This document shows, in pieces, positions 26,274 to 34,740 of a stretch of DNA of 64,000 nucleotides (positions within the stretch are counted from its first letter, which is position 1; each line of letters starts with the position of its first letter). A model generated the notes under the pieces. The model had not been told where the DNA came from, did no database searches, and saw nothing but the letters and a program-made list of their open reading frames with translations. Source of the stretch: Phreatobacter stygius (GTDB lineage: Bacteria > Pseudomonadota > Alphaproteobacteria > Rhizobiales > Phreatobacteraceae); NCBI RefSeq assembly GCF_005144885.1, contig NZ_CP039690.1, forward strand, positions 1,302,001-1,366,000, written 5' to 3'. Made by a program: the position numbers and the translations under genes.

Positions 26274-26451
26274 GGGAACGTCCTCTTCGCTGCCGGCCGG
26301 CTGGCGCCGGCCCTCCCCAGAGCTATAGGCCGGCGGAGCAAAACCCTGCAACCCGGCGATATCGGGGCAAGCATCGGCGCGGGGCCAGTGCTGCTGCCCA
26401 CGCGCTTGTCCCGGCCCCGCCGACAAGGCAGGGTCCGCCCCGGAGGACGAT

Positions 26452-27708
26452 GTGAAGGGCATGGGCGAAGCGACGCTGGCGAGATCCGCCATGATCGCGT
26501 TGGTGGGCACGCTTGGGCTCGCAACCGCTTTCAGTCAGTTCTACCGCAATTCGGTCGGGGTGATCGCGACCACGCTCGCCGGCGAACTGGAACTGACCGC
26601 AGCCCAGCTCGGCACCTTGTCCTCGAGCTTTTTCCTGGTCTTCGCCTTGTGCCAGATCCCGGTTGGCATCGTCATCGACCGCTACGGCCCGCGCAGCGCC
26701 ATGCTCGGCTCGGCCGCCTTCGTGATTCTCGGCTCCTTCGTCTTCGCGTTCGCCCAGGGCAATGGCAGCCTGCTCGCCGGCCGGCTGCTGCTCGGCATCG
26801 GCTGCTCGACCTTCCTGATGGCCCCGCTGGTCATCTATAGCCGGGCCTTTCCGCCGGCCACCTTCGCCTCGCTGACCGGCCTGCAGCTGTCGATCTCCAG
26901 CCTCGGCAATATCGGCGCGACCGTGCCGCTGGCGCTGGCCACCGAAGCCTTCGGCTGGCGCGCGGCCTTCATCGCGGCGGGGCTCGGCTGCCTGGCGCTG
27001 ACGCTGGCGATCTTCGTCGTGGTGCGCGGCCCGGCCGCCGGGCCGCAGGCCGGCTCACCGAAGGAGACGCTGGCCGACGCGCTCAGGGGGGTGGCCCGGG
27101 CTACCCGCGCCCCCGGCTTCTGGCGGCTTTTCCTGATCCAGTTCTCCAGCTATTCGACATTTGGCCTGATCATTGGCCTGTGGGGCGGCCCTTACCTCGC
27201 CCATGTCCATGGCTCCGACCTGCAGACCCAGGGACAGGTACTGCTGGCCATGGCGGTCGCCCAGGTTTGCGGCATGCTGTTCTGGGGCCTGGCCGACCGC
27301 ATCGTCAAAGCCTATCGGCCGCTGACGCTGACCGCGGCCGGCCTCAGCGTCGCCCTGCTGGTCGGCCTCATCGTTGTCGGCCATCGGCTCGATACCTTCG
27401 GTGCCGCGGCGATCATTGCGGCGCTCGGCTTCAGTTGTGCCTATGCGCCCGTCATCGTCGCCCATGGCAAGGCGATGTTTCCCCCAGCCCTGACCGGCCG
27501 CGGCATGACCTTGCTCAATATCGGCACGGTCGGCGGCGGTTTTGCCACCCAATGGCTCACCGGCCTCGCGGTCAAGGCCGTGGCCGGTTCCGCGCTGGTC
27601 TATCCGGTCGCCGCCTTTCAGCTCGCCTTCGGCATGCAGGCGGTGCTGCTGGCAACCGCGGCGCTGGTCTATGCCGGCGCGCCGGACCCGCGCCGCGCCA
27701 TCGGCTGA
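26452..27708 (+). CDS. MFS transporter
   Basis: A 418-residue permease with about twelve membrane segments and the MFS loop motif DRYGPRSAML between segments 2 and 3. GTG 26452 with GGAGG five bases upstream is preferred over ATG 26461. The N-terminal SQFYRNSVGVIATTLAGEL resembles nitrate/nitrite-type and organic-anion MFS proteins, but no substrate can be assigned. It is divergent from the hisN-type gene, separated by 178 bases. Confidence 0.8.
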   Translation: MKGMGEATLARSAMIALVGTLGLATAFSQFYRNSVGVIATTLAGELELTAAQLGTLSSSFFLVFALCQIPVGIVIDRYGPRSAMLGSAAFVILGSFVFAFAQGNGSLLAGRLLLGIGCSTFLMAPLVIYSRAFPPATFASLTGLQLSISSLGNIGATVPLALATEAFGWRAAFIAAGLGCLALTLAIFVVVRGPAAGPQAGSPKETLADALRGVARATRAPGFWRLFLIQFSSYSTFGLIIGLWGGPYLAHVHGSDLQTQGQVLLAMAVAQVCGMLFWGLADRIVKAYRPLTLTAAGLSVALLVGLIVVGHRLDTFGAAAIIAALGFSCAYAPVIVAHGKAMFPPALTGRGMTLLNIGTVGGGFATQWLTGLAVKAVAGSALVYPVAAFQLAFGMQAVLLATAALVYAGAPDPRRAIG

Positions 27709-27763
27709 TGTCGCGGGGCCCTGAACCAGCGATCAGTCCCTGCGAAAAAATGGGTCAACCATC

Positions 27764-27792
27764 TTGCCTTTTCTAAAGGCCCCTGCCATATT
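27764..27792 (+). promoter_or_regulatory. Sigma-70-like promoter of the MmgR-type small RNA
   Basis: TTGCCT at 27764-27769 and CATATT at 27787-27792 are 17 bases apart, an optimal spacing, and place a start near 27799 just before the conserved RNA. It is downstream of the MFS gene stop and in the same direction. Confidence 0.6.
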
Positions 27793-27798
27793 GCTGCA

Positions 27799-27892
27799 GT
27801 GCGGTGTCGCTCCGGCGACATCGCGCAGCCCTCCTTGGGCGTTTCCTCCCTAGACTTGGGCCGCTCACGAAAGTGGGCGGCCTCTTTCTTTT
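27799..27892 (+). ncRNA. mmgR: MmgR/suhB-family small RNA (alpha-r8)
   Basis: A hairpin GCCC-TCCTT-GGGC (27828-27840) is followed by the single-stranded anti-ribosome-site decamer TTTCCTCCCT (27842-27851), then a Rho-independent terminator: GGCCGCTCAC, GAAA loop, GTGGGCGGCC and TCTTTCTTTT (27859-27892). This two-hairpin layout with that decamer between them is the hallmark of the rhizobial MmgR RNA (Rfam name suhB). It acts in trans; in Sinorhizobium it is linked to polyhydroxybutyrate accumulation under nitrogen limitation. Location between an inositol-phosphatase-family gene and N-formylglutamate amidohydrolase/cpdR agrees with rhizobial gene order as I know it. The 5' end is predicted from the promoter. 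Confidence 0.8.
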
Positions 27893-28117
27893 CCAGGTCG
27901 AATTTTCGAATTATTTCAATGCTAAGCGGCAAATCTTCCGTGGCACGTCAGGGGCCTCGGTTCGGCGACCGCGCAAATTTGGCGTCACTCACCTATTGTG
28001 CAGCGCACCCTGATCAGTCGAACAGTCAGGAAAAAAGCGCTCACGGCGACACCCGCGCGATGAACCGGATTCGATCGGTAAATCGGCCAGCCATGCGCTG
28101 TGCGAATGGCTGCCTCG

Positions 28118-29008
28118 CTACTCCGCCGCGATGCGCCAGTCGCCGGGGCGATCGAGCGGCAGGCGCATCAGGCCGTCGGCGAGCGCCATCAGGTCGAGCC
28201 GCAGGGCTTCGAAACTGGCGCTTCGGCGATAGCTGCGCTCGTCCATGTAGATCGCGCGATTGATCTCGATCTGCACGGCATGGGTGCCGCTCTGCGGCTG
28301 GCCGTAATGTTCGGTGATGAAGCCGCCGGCATAGGGCTTGTTGCGCACGACATTGTAGCCGCGGCCGCGCAGCACGGTCTCGATGACGTCGCTCACCACA
28401 GGTGAACAGCTGGTGCCGTAGCGGTCGCCGATGACGATATCGGCACGCGGGCGGTCCTCGCGCGCCGGCGCCAGCGACGGCATGGAATGGCAATCGACCA
28501 GCAGGGCCTCGCCGAAGGCCCTGTGCGCTCCGGCGATGATTCGCCTCAGGGTGCGGTGATAGGGCTTGTAGATCGTGTCGATGCGCACCATCGCCTCTTC
28601 GATCGGCAGCCGGCGGGCATAGATCTCCTGGGCCTCGCCAACCACCCGCGGCACGGTTCCAAGTCCGCCCGCCACCCGCATCGAACGGGTATTGGCGAAG
28701 GTCGGCAGGCGTCCGTCGAACATGCGCGGATCGAGTTCGTAGGGCTCGCGGTTGACGTCGACCATCGAGCGCGGGAAATGCGCCCGGAGCAGCGGCATGC
28801 CGCGCTCGACCACGCCCTCGAACAGGGCGTCGACATCGGTATCCTCGGAGCGCCGGAGCGTCGGCAGGTCGAGCCGGACCTGCTGCAGGAAGCGCGCCGG
28901 ATAGACACGGCCGGAATGCGGCGAGTTGAACACCACCGGAGCGACCAGAACATCCGGCTCGAGCGCTTCGAACGCCGGGTCGAAATCGCGGATCTGGGCG
29001 TCGCTCAT
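28118..29008 (-). CDS. N-formylglutamate amidohydrolase family protein
   Basis: A 296-residue metal-dependent amidohydrolase that would release formate and glutamate from N-formylglutamate. Conserved segments are VFNSPHSGRVYP near residue 27, SEDTDVDALFEG, VDVNREPYELDP and LLVDCHSMPS (about 170), where His and Asp/Glu residues are metal ligands, and GGFITEHYGQPQSGTHAVQIEINR. No hut genes lie nearby, so a role in histidine degradation is not supported by context; deformylation of other N-formyl amino acids is possible. Divergent from cpdR with 465 bases between. Confidence 0.85.
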   Translation of the reverse strand: MSDAQIRDFDPAFEALEPDVLVAPVVFNSPHSGRVYPARFLQQVRLDLPTLRRSEDTDVDALFEGVVERGMPLLRAHFPRSMVDVNREPYELDPRMFDGRLPTFANTRSMRVAGGLGTVPRVVGEAQEIYARRLPIEEAMVRIDTIYKPYHRTLRRIIAGAHRAFGEALLVDCHSMPSLAPAREDRPRADIVIGDRYGTSCSPVVSDVIETVLRGRGYNVVRNKPYAGGFITEHYGQPQSGTHAVQIEINRAIYMDERSYRRSASFEALRLDLMALADGLMRLPLDRPGDWRIAAE

Positions 29009-29473
29009 CGCGGGTCCGTGGCTGGCCTCGTGGCGCTTGCGCCCCGAATGCCGTGTGCCCGGGACGTCGCGTCACAAAGCTTAGCCCATGCCGCTTCGCG
29101 ATGAAAAGCCGGAACAGCCCCGTCGTCACGCAAGGGTGAGACCCGATATCGCCGATGGCCTTGCCCCCCGGCCGGTCCTGTCCGCCTGGCCGGCGCAGCC
29201 CGCGGAAGCCTGGCTCAGGGGCGGCCAGCGCCGGCCGAGACCGCCAATTGTCATAAGAATTGTCACATCAAGAGGGGTGATTCTGGCCCTGGATGACGGA
29301 TTTTGCGCTGCCGCTTGCCTGTGCAAAAGCAAAGAATGCGGCGCTTAAGCATTGTATTCTTGCTTTCCCCTTCACGCCATATTTACCGTCCGGGTGTTGA
29401 GTGTTTCCGGGTGGCGAACTCCGGTTCGGCCGCATTGCATTTCCTGGCATGGCGCGAAGGACCGGACGGGCGT
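29009..29473 (+). promoter_or_regulatory. Divergent upstream region with an AATTGTCA direct repeat before cpdR
   Basis: No gene is seen in these 465 bases. AATTGTCA occurs twice at 29246-29253 and 29258-29265, a 12-base period close to one helical turn, so a protein could bind both copies on one face. The stretch from 29270 to 29400 is AT-richer and should hold the cpdR promoter, but no clear -35/-10 pair was recognised. Confidence 0.4.
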
Positions 29474-29839
29474 ATGGGCAAAATTCTGCTGGCCGAAGAC
29501 GACAACGACATGCGCCGGTTCCTGGTGAAAGCGCTCCACAATGCCGGTTACGACGTGGCCTCCTTCGACAACGGGCTGTCGGCTTATCACCGGCTGCGCG
29601 AGGAGCCGTTCGAACTGCTCCTGACCGACATCGTCATGCCGGAAATGGACGGCATCGAGCTGGCCCGCCGCGCCACCGAACTCGATCCGGACATCAAGGT
29701 GATGTTCATCACCGGCTTCGCTGCGGTGGCCTTGCAGCCCGACTCGCAGGCGCCGAAGGATGCCAAGATCCTGTCCAAACCCTTCCACCTGCGCGATCTC
29801 GTCAACGAGGTCGAAAAAATGCTGCAGCAGGCGGCATAA
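29474..29839 (+). CDS. cpdR: CpdR single-domain response regulator
   Basis: A 121-residue receiver domain with no output domain. It begins MGKILLAEDDNDMRRFLVKA; Asp9/Asp10 and phospho-acceptor Asp52 (LLTDIVMPEMDG) are present, with the conserved Lys in ILSKPFHLRDL. This is almost the standard alphaproteobacterial CpdR sequence. Unphosphorylated CpdR directs the ClpXP protease to the cell pole to degrade CtrA and other cell-cycle proteins; the CckA-ChpT relay phosphorylates it. ATG 29474 is chosen because it begins the conserved domain; an upstream open frame is not conserved. Confidence 0.92.
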   Translation: MGKILLAEDDNDMRRFLVKALHNAGYDVASFDNGLSAYHRLREEPFELLLTDIVMPEMDGIELARRATELDPDIKVMFITGFAAVALQPDSQAPKDAKILSKPFHLRDLVNEVEKMLQQAA

Positions 29840-29917
29840 TCCATCCCCAACCGGTCTTGCACCGGCCGGCGTTCCCCACTATACGGAGCGCCTCGCATTC
29901 GCGGCCCCGGCCGCAAA

Positions 29918-29992
29918 GGGCGCGTAGCTCAGCGGGAGAGCACTACGTTGACATCGTAGGGGTCACTGGTTCGATCCCAGTCGTGCCCACCA
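29918..29992 (+). tRNA. tRNA-Val (GAC)
   Basis: A 75-base cloverleaf: acceptor GGGCGCG/CGTGCCC with one G-U pair, D arm GCTCAGCGGGAGAGC, anticodon stem CTACG/CGTAG with loop TTGACAT (anticodon GAC), T arm with GGTTCGATCC, discriminator A and encoded CCA. It reads GTC/GTT valine codons. A strong terminator follows. No integrase or repeated 3' end is seen beside it. Confidence 0.97.
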
Positions 29993-29997
29993 TTTAG

Positions 29998-30038
29998 AAC
30001 CCCGGCGAAGCCTTTGGCTCCGCCGGGGTTTTTCTTTT
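29998..30038 (+). terminator. Rho-independent terminator after tRNA-Val
   Basis: AACCCCGGCG (29998-30007) pairs with CGCCGGGGTT (30021-30030), with a further inner AGCC/GGCT pairing, followed by TTTCTTTT. Placed six bases after the tRNA 3' end. Confidence 0.9.
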
Positions 30039-30208
30039 GGCGCCGGCGCATCAGCCTGACCTTGGCCGCGACGCAGGCCAGAGCCATGCCGACGGGCGCA
30101 GGGATCATTTGACAGTTCCGCGGCCGGCATCGACCATCGCGCCCCGTAGACGGGACAGACCCGAGGCCGCTGGCACGAGGGCAGACCGCACGGGAGCATG
30201 AGGGGACA

Positions 30209-31237
30209 ATGCGCTATTTCAAGCTGATCGGGGCGATTTTTGCGTTTGGCGTCACGGCGGTCGCGCCGGCGGAGGCGGGGGCCACCCTCGATGCCATCCG
30301 TCAACGCGGGGTTCTGCGCTGCGGCGTCCAGGCGCCGTCCAATCCGGGTTTCGGAGTGCCGGATTCGCAAGGCAAGTGGCAAGGCTTCAACGTCGAGATC
30401 TGCCGCGCCTTCGCCGTGGCGATCCTCAACGATCCCGACAAGGTCGAATTCACGCCGGTGACCTCGCAGAGCCGCTTCCCGGCCTTGTCGTCGGGCGAGG
30501 TCGACGTGCTGTCGAGCAACACCACATGGACGCTGTCGCGCGACACCAATATCAACCGCTTCAATTTTCCGGCCGTGGTCTTCTATGACGGCAACGCCAT
30601 GATGGTGCCGAAGCGGTTGAACGTGACCAGCGCTGCGCAGCTCGACGGCGCAACCGTCTGCGTCCAGCCGGGCTCGACCACCGAGCTGAACCTCTCCGAC
30701 TTCTTCCGCCGCAGCAACATGAAATACACGCCGGTGGTGATCGCCGACATCGACGAGACCCGCCGCTCCTATGACAGCGGCCGCTGCGATGTTTTCGTCA
30801 GCGACTTCTCCCAGCTCGCCGCGCAGCGGAGCATCCTGGCCAAGCCGGCCGATCACCTGATCCTGCCCGAGCGGATCTCGAAGGAGCCGCTCGGACCCGC
30901 GGTCCGCCAGGGCGACGAAGAACTGACCAATATAGTCGCCTGGACGGTGTTCGGCCTGATCGAGGCGGAAGAGCTCGGCATTACCAAGGCCAATGTCGAT
31001 GCGATGGCCGCCAGCACCGACCCGCGCATCCGGCGTTTTCTCGGTGTCGAAGGCAATCTCGGCGAGGCGGTCGGCACGGCGAAACTGGATTACATGCGCA
31101 CCATCATTCGCCAGTTCGGCAATTATGCCGAGATCTATGATCGCCATCTCGGGCCGCAAACGCCGCTTGGCCTCGAGCGCGGGCAGAACCGGCTGTGGAA
31201 CCAGGGCGGGCTGCTTTACGCACCGCCGCAGCGCTGA
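30209..31237 (+). CDS. aapJ: General L-amino acid ABC transporter, periplasmic binding protein
   Basis: A 342-residue solute-binding protein of the AapJ type. The Sec signal ends near residue 23 (APAEAGA). The mature protein starts TLDAIRQRGVLRCGVQ and contains GKWQGFNVEICRAFAVAI and SGEVDVLSSNTTWTLSRD, a strongly conserved AapJ/BztA block. The start ATG has GAGGGG upstream. AapJ delivers many L-amino acids to the AapQM permease. It is followed by aapQ and aapM in the same direction, but no aapP ATPase gene follows. Confidence 0.92.
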   Translation: MRYFKLIGAIFAFGVTAVAPAEAGATLDAIRQRGVLRCGVQAPSNPGFGVPDSQGKWQGFNVEICRAFAVAILNDPDKVEFTPVTSQSRFPALSSGEVDVLSSNTTWTLSRDTNINRFNFPAVVFYDGNAMMVPKRLNVTSAAQLDGATVCVQPGSTTELNLSDFFRRSNMKYTPVVIADIDETRRSYDSGRCDVFVSDFSQLAAQRSILAKPADHLILPERISKEPLGPAVRQGDEELTNIVAWTVFGLIEAEELGITKANVDAMAASTDPRIRRFLGVEGNLGEAVGTAKLDYMRTIIRQFGNYAEIYDRHLGPQTPLGLERGQNRLWNQGGLLYAPPQR

Positions 31238-31317
31238 GCCGGGCTGGCACCGGCGGCAAGCTGATCGAGCGCTTGCCGGCCGGTTCCTCTCTATCCTCTC
31301 CGGCGGTCGGTTTGCTG

Positions 31318-32484
31318 ATGCGTGGACGTTCGGTTCTGCATTTCGTCATCAATGACGCGAGATGGCGCGCGGTCGCTCTCCAGGCCGTGCTCGTCGTGGT
31401 CTTGCTGGCGATCGTCACCGCGGCCGTCGTCAACATGAACGACAACATGGCGCGCGGCGGCGTGCGCTTCGGTTTTGCCTGGCTCGGCCGGCCCGCAGGG
31501 GTCGCGATCGGCGAGAGCGCGATCCCCTATTCCCCCGGCGATTCCTACGGTTATGCCCTGCTCGTCGGCCTGATGAACACCCTGCGGGTCGCCGTCATCG
31601 GGTGTCTTGCCGCGACCATTATCGGCACTCTGCTCGGCATCGGCAGGTTGTCGTCGAACCCGCTCTTGAGCCGCTACGCCGGGATCACGATCGACATCTT
31701 TCGCAACACGCCGGTCGTGCTCCAACTGGTTCTGTGGCACGCGATCATCCTGTCGCTGCCGGTGGTCCGCCAGGCGCTCAACCCGCTTGAGGGTGTCTAT
31801 CTGTCGCAGCGCGGCATCAATCTGCCGATGCCGGTGGCCGACGCCAGGCTGGCGCCGGCGCTGATCGGCCTCGCCATGGTTCTCATCGCCTCCGCCCTGG
31901 CCTTGCGCTGGGCACGGTGGCGCCAGGCCAGAACCGGCGAGCAGATCCGCATCTGGCCCTGGATTCTGCTGGCGGCGACCCTGGTGCCGGTGGGCCTGGC
32001 AGTCGCCAGCGGCGCGACGATCGGGATCGAGCGCCCGCAATTGCGCGGCTTCAACATCACCGGCGGCGTGGCGCTGTCGCCGGAATTCGCGGCGATCCTG
32101 ATCGGATTGACCGCCTATACCTCGGCCTTCATAGCCGAGATCGTCCGCAGCGGCATTCAGGCCATTGGCCCGGGCCAATGGGACGCCGGCAAGGCGCTTG
32201 GTCTCGGCAAGGCGCAGATCATGCGGCTGATCATCGTGCCGCAGACGCTGCGCGTGATCATTCCGCCAACCACCAATCAATATCTCAGCCTGACCAAGAA
32301 CAGCTCGCTCGGCGTGGTCATCGGTTATCCCGAACTGGTGTCGCTCTCCAACACGACGATCAACCAGACCGGCCAGGCGATCGAGGTCATCCTCATCATG
32401 ATGGCGGTCTATCTGATCCTCAGCCTGGCGATCGCGGGCCTGATGGGCGTCCTCAACCGGCGCGTCGCGCTGGTGGAGCGCTGA
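31318..32484 (+). CDS. aapQ: General L-amino acid ABC transporter permease AapQ
   Basis: A 388-residue inner-membrane permease with about eight hydrophobic segments and the long insertion typical of AapQ. The cytoplasmic EAA loop AIGPGQWDAGKALGLGKAQ lies near residue 284-302, where the ATPase docks. ATG 31318 is chosen as the first start giving the MRGRSVLHFVINDARWRAV terminus; earlier in-frame codons overlap the upstream region. It pairs with AapM, whose start follows one base after this stop. Confidence 0.92.
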   Translation: MRGRSVLHFVINDARWRAVALQAVLVVVLLAIVTAAVVNMNDNMARGGVRFGFAWLGRPAGVAIGESAIPYSPGDSYGYALLVGLMNTLRVAVIGCLAATIIGTLLGIGRLSSNPLLSRYAGITIDIFRNTPVVLQLVLWHAIILSLPVVRQALNPLEGVYLSQRGINLPMPVADARLAPALIGLAMVLIASALALRWARWRQARTGEQIRIWPWILLAATLVPVGLAVASGATIGIERPQLRGFNITGGVALSPEFAAILIGLTAYTSAFIAEIVRSGIQAIGPGQWDAGKALGLGKAQIMRLIIVPQTLRVIIPPTTNQYLSLTKNSSLGVVIGYPELVSLSNTTINQTGQAIEVILIMMAVYLILSLAIAGLMGVLNRRVALVER

Positions 32485-32485
32485 C

Positions 32486-33577
32486 ATGGCGAGCCCGCAG
32501 GACATGGCCGTGGCAGGGCCCTCCGCCGGCTCGCGCGGACGGCTCCAGGTTCTGATGAAGACCTATTTCGGCACGCCGCTCAATGTCGTGATCACGCTCC
32601 TTTGTGTCGGATTGCTCGTTCTTGTCGTGCCGCCCCTGCTGCGCTGGGCGATCCTCGACGCGGTCTGGCTCGGCACTGCCAATGATTGCCGCACGGCGGC
32701 GGGCGCCTGCTGGTCTTTCATCCGCGAGAAATTCTTCTTCACGATCTTCGGCCTCTATCCCTACGAACAACGCTGGCGGCCGGCGCTGGTGCTGGTTCTC
32801 GTCGCCCTGACATTTGCTGCCGCCATGACGCCCAGGCTCTGGTCGCGCGCCACGCTTGTCGCCTGCATCCTGTCCGCCGCGGTCATGTTCGCCATCATGA
32901 TCGGCGGTTTCGCCGGCCTCCCCTATGTCCCGACGCGGCAATGGGGCGGCCTCGTCGTCACCTTTTTCATCGTCATCTTCGGATTGACGTCCGGCTATCC
33001 CCTGGCGATCGCGCTGGCGCTCGGCCGCCGGTCCAAGATGCCGCTCTACCGCGTGCTGGCGACCGGCTTCATCGAGATCGTCCGCAGCGTGCCGCTGATC
33101 ACCGTGCTGTTCATGTCGGCGATCATGCTGCCGCTGTTCCTGCCGAGCGATGTCAGCATTGACCGGTTGTTCCGCGTCTTCGTCGCCTACGCCATCTTCT
33201 CGGCCGCCTTCCTGGCCGAAGCCATTCGTGGCGGCCTGCAGGCGATCCCGCAGGGCCAATATGAGGCGGCCGACGCACTCGGCCTGACCTATTGGCGCAA
33301 GATGCGCCTGATCATCCTGCCGCAGGCGCTGAAGATCACCATTCCGCCCCAGGTCAACACCCTGATCGGCCTGTTCAAGGACACGACGCTGGTCGTGGTG
33401 GTCGGCATTCTCGACTTCTTCACCACCATTCGCGCCGCGCTCGGCGATCCCAACTGGCTCGGCTTTTCCAAAGAGGCCTATGTCTTCGCAGCGCTGGTCT
33501 ATTTCTGCCTGTGCACGATCCTGTCGCGCTACAGCCAGTTCCTCGAGCGCAGGCTTTCGCCGGAACGGCGGCGATAG
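32486..33577 (+). CDS. aapM: General L-amino acid ABC transporter permease AapM
   Basis: A 363-residue permease with about eight membrane segments. The N-terminal half includes AILDAVWLGTANDCRTAAGACW, characteristic of AapM/BztC, and the EAA loop AIPQGQYEAADALGLTYW sits near residue 253-270. The start codon lies one base after the aapQ stop, so translation is coupled. The next gene is convergent, so the operon ends here without an ATPase gene. Confidence 0.92.
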   Translation: MASPQDMAVAGPSAGSRGRLQVLMKTYFGTPLNVVITLLCVGLLVLVVPPLLRWAILDAVWLGTANDCRTAAGACWSFIREKFFFTIFGLYPYEQRWRPALVLVLVALTFAAAMTPRLWSRATLVACILSAAVMFAIMIGGFAGLPYVPTRQWGGLVVTFFIVIFGLTSGYPLAIALALGRRSKMPLYRVLATGFIEIVRSVPLITVLFMSAIMLPLFLPSDVSIDRLFRVFVAYAIFSAAFLAEAIRGGLQAIPQGQYEAADALGLTYWRKMRLIILPQALKITIPPQVNTLIGLFKDTTLVVVVGILDFFTTIRAALGDPNWLGFSKEAYVFAALVYFCLCTILSRYSQFLERRLSPERRR

Positions 33578-33680
33578 ACGGCATTTCGCCCGCGTCCGGA
33601 CGACGTTTGGTCATGCTGATGGCGATCCCGCGGGCGAGGCCATGGCCGGCTGGCCGGCTGACCGGCCGTCGGCCGCGCAG

Positions 33681-34580
33681 TCATCTCACATGCGCGACGG
33701 CCTGACAGTGCGCCGCAATGGCATCGACAAGGATCGGCACCAGGCCGGCCGCCAGATCATGGCCCATGCCTGGGATGACTTTCAACGCCGCGTCCGGGAT
33801 ATGCCGCGCGGTGTCGATGCCCGCCTCGACCGGCACCAGCGGATCGTCGGCACCGTGGATGACAAGTGTCGGCGCCACGATCCGCTTCAACAGTTCGACC
33901 CGGCTGCCGCCGGCCAGAACCGCGACAAACTGGCGGCCGACGCCGGCTGGATAATAGGAACGATCGACCGCCCTGCCGATCCTGACCCGCAGGTCCGCGT
34001 CGGATGTCGGAAACCCCGGGCTGCCGATGACGCGGTAGACCTTCACGCCATGGTCGATCGCCTGCTCGCGATCTTCGCTCGCCGGGCGCGGCGCCAGCAA
34101 GGCCGAGATCGCCTCGGGCTTGGCCTGAGGCAAGCCGGGAGCCCCGCTGGACGACATGATGGAGGTGAGGCTCGACACGCGGTCGGCATGTTTGGCGGCA
34201 ATGATCTGCGCGATCATGCCGCCCATCGAGGCGCCGACCAGGTGAACCTGGCGAAGGCCCAGCCCATCCATCAACCCGACCGTGTCGGCGGCCATGTCGT
34301 CGAGCGTATAGGGCGCCTCGACCGGCTTGCCGGTCATCAGGCTGGCAAAGGCCGCGGCGATCGCAACCGGCTTGGCCGTCTCGATCTTCGACGACAGGCC
34401 GACGTCGCGGTTGTCGAAGCGCAGGACACGAAAGCCACGACCGGCCAGCGACCGGCAGAACTCCTCCGACCAGGCGGTCATCTGGGTTCCGAGCCCCATG
34501 ACGAGCAGGATCGCCGGCGCGCCCTGGTCGCCCACTTCGTCATAAGCGAGCTCGATCTGGTTGGTCGATACGACAGGCAT
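33681..34580 (-). CDS. Alpha/beta-fold hydrolase
   Basis: A 299-residue hydrolase with the nucleophile elbow GASMGG (Ser118), acid Asp in GADDPLVPVE and base His in PGMGHDLAAG. The oxyanion region is VMGLGTQMTAW, and FDNRDVGLSS follows strand 3. This pattern is shared by a common family of esterases and epoxide-hydrolase-like proteins, some annotated as non-haem peroxidases. No neighbour suggests a pathway: it stands between the convergent aapM and a membrane protein gene in the same direction. Confidence 0.8.
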   Translation of the reverse strand: MPVVSTNQIELAYDEVGDQGAPAILLVMGLGTQMTAWSEEFCRSLAGRGFRVLRFDNRDVGLSSKIETAKPVAIAAAFASLMTGKPVEAPYTLDDMAADTVGLMDGLGLRQVHLVGASMGGMIAQIIAAKHADRVSSLTSIMSSSGAPGLPQAKPEAISALLAPRPASEDREQAIDHGVKVYRVIGSPGFPTSDADLRVRIGRAVDRSYYPAGVGRQFVAVLAGGSRVELLKRIVAPTLVIHGADDPLVPVEAGIDTARHIPDAALKVIPGMGHDLAAGLVPILVDAIAAHCQAVAHVR

Positions 34581-34740
34581 TGATGGCTCTCCGCTCGGCA
34601 GACAGGCTCAAGGTTTGCGGCGGCCATCATAGCCATGCTCGCTTCGATACACCTAGATCCGGAACGGCCAGGCTCCGAATGGCTTGCCGGCATGGCGCGG
34701 CCGCCGGGCCGGCGATCGGCGGCACCATGGCCGCGGCGAC

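Noticed and set aside
27799..27892. 6S RNA
   Set aside because: The length is too short and the two hairpins with TTTCCTCCCT fit the MmgR family, not the long open-bubble hairpin of 6S RNA.
29918..30100. Integration site at the tRNA-Val 3' end
   Set aside because: No integrase gene, no duplicated tRNA 3' end, and the next operon (aap) is ordinary chromosomal content.
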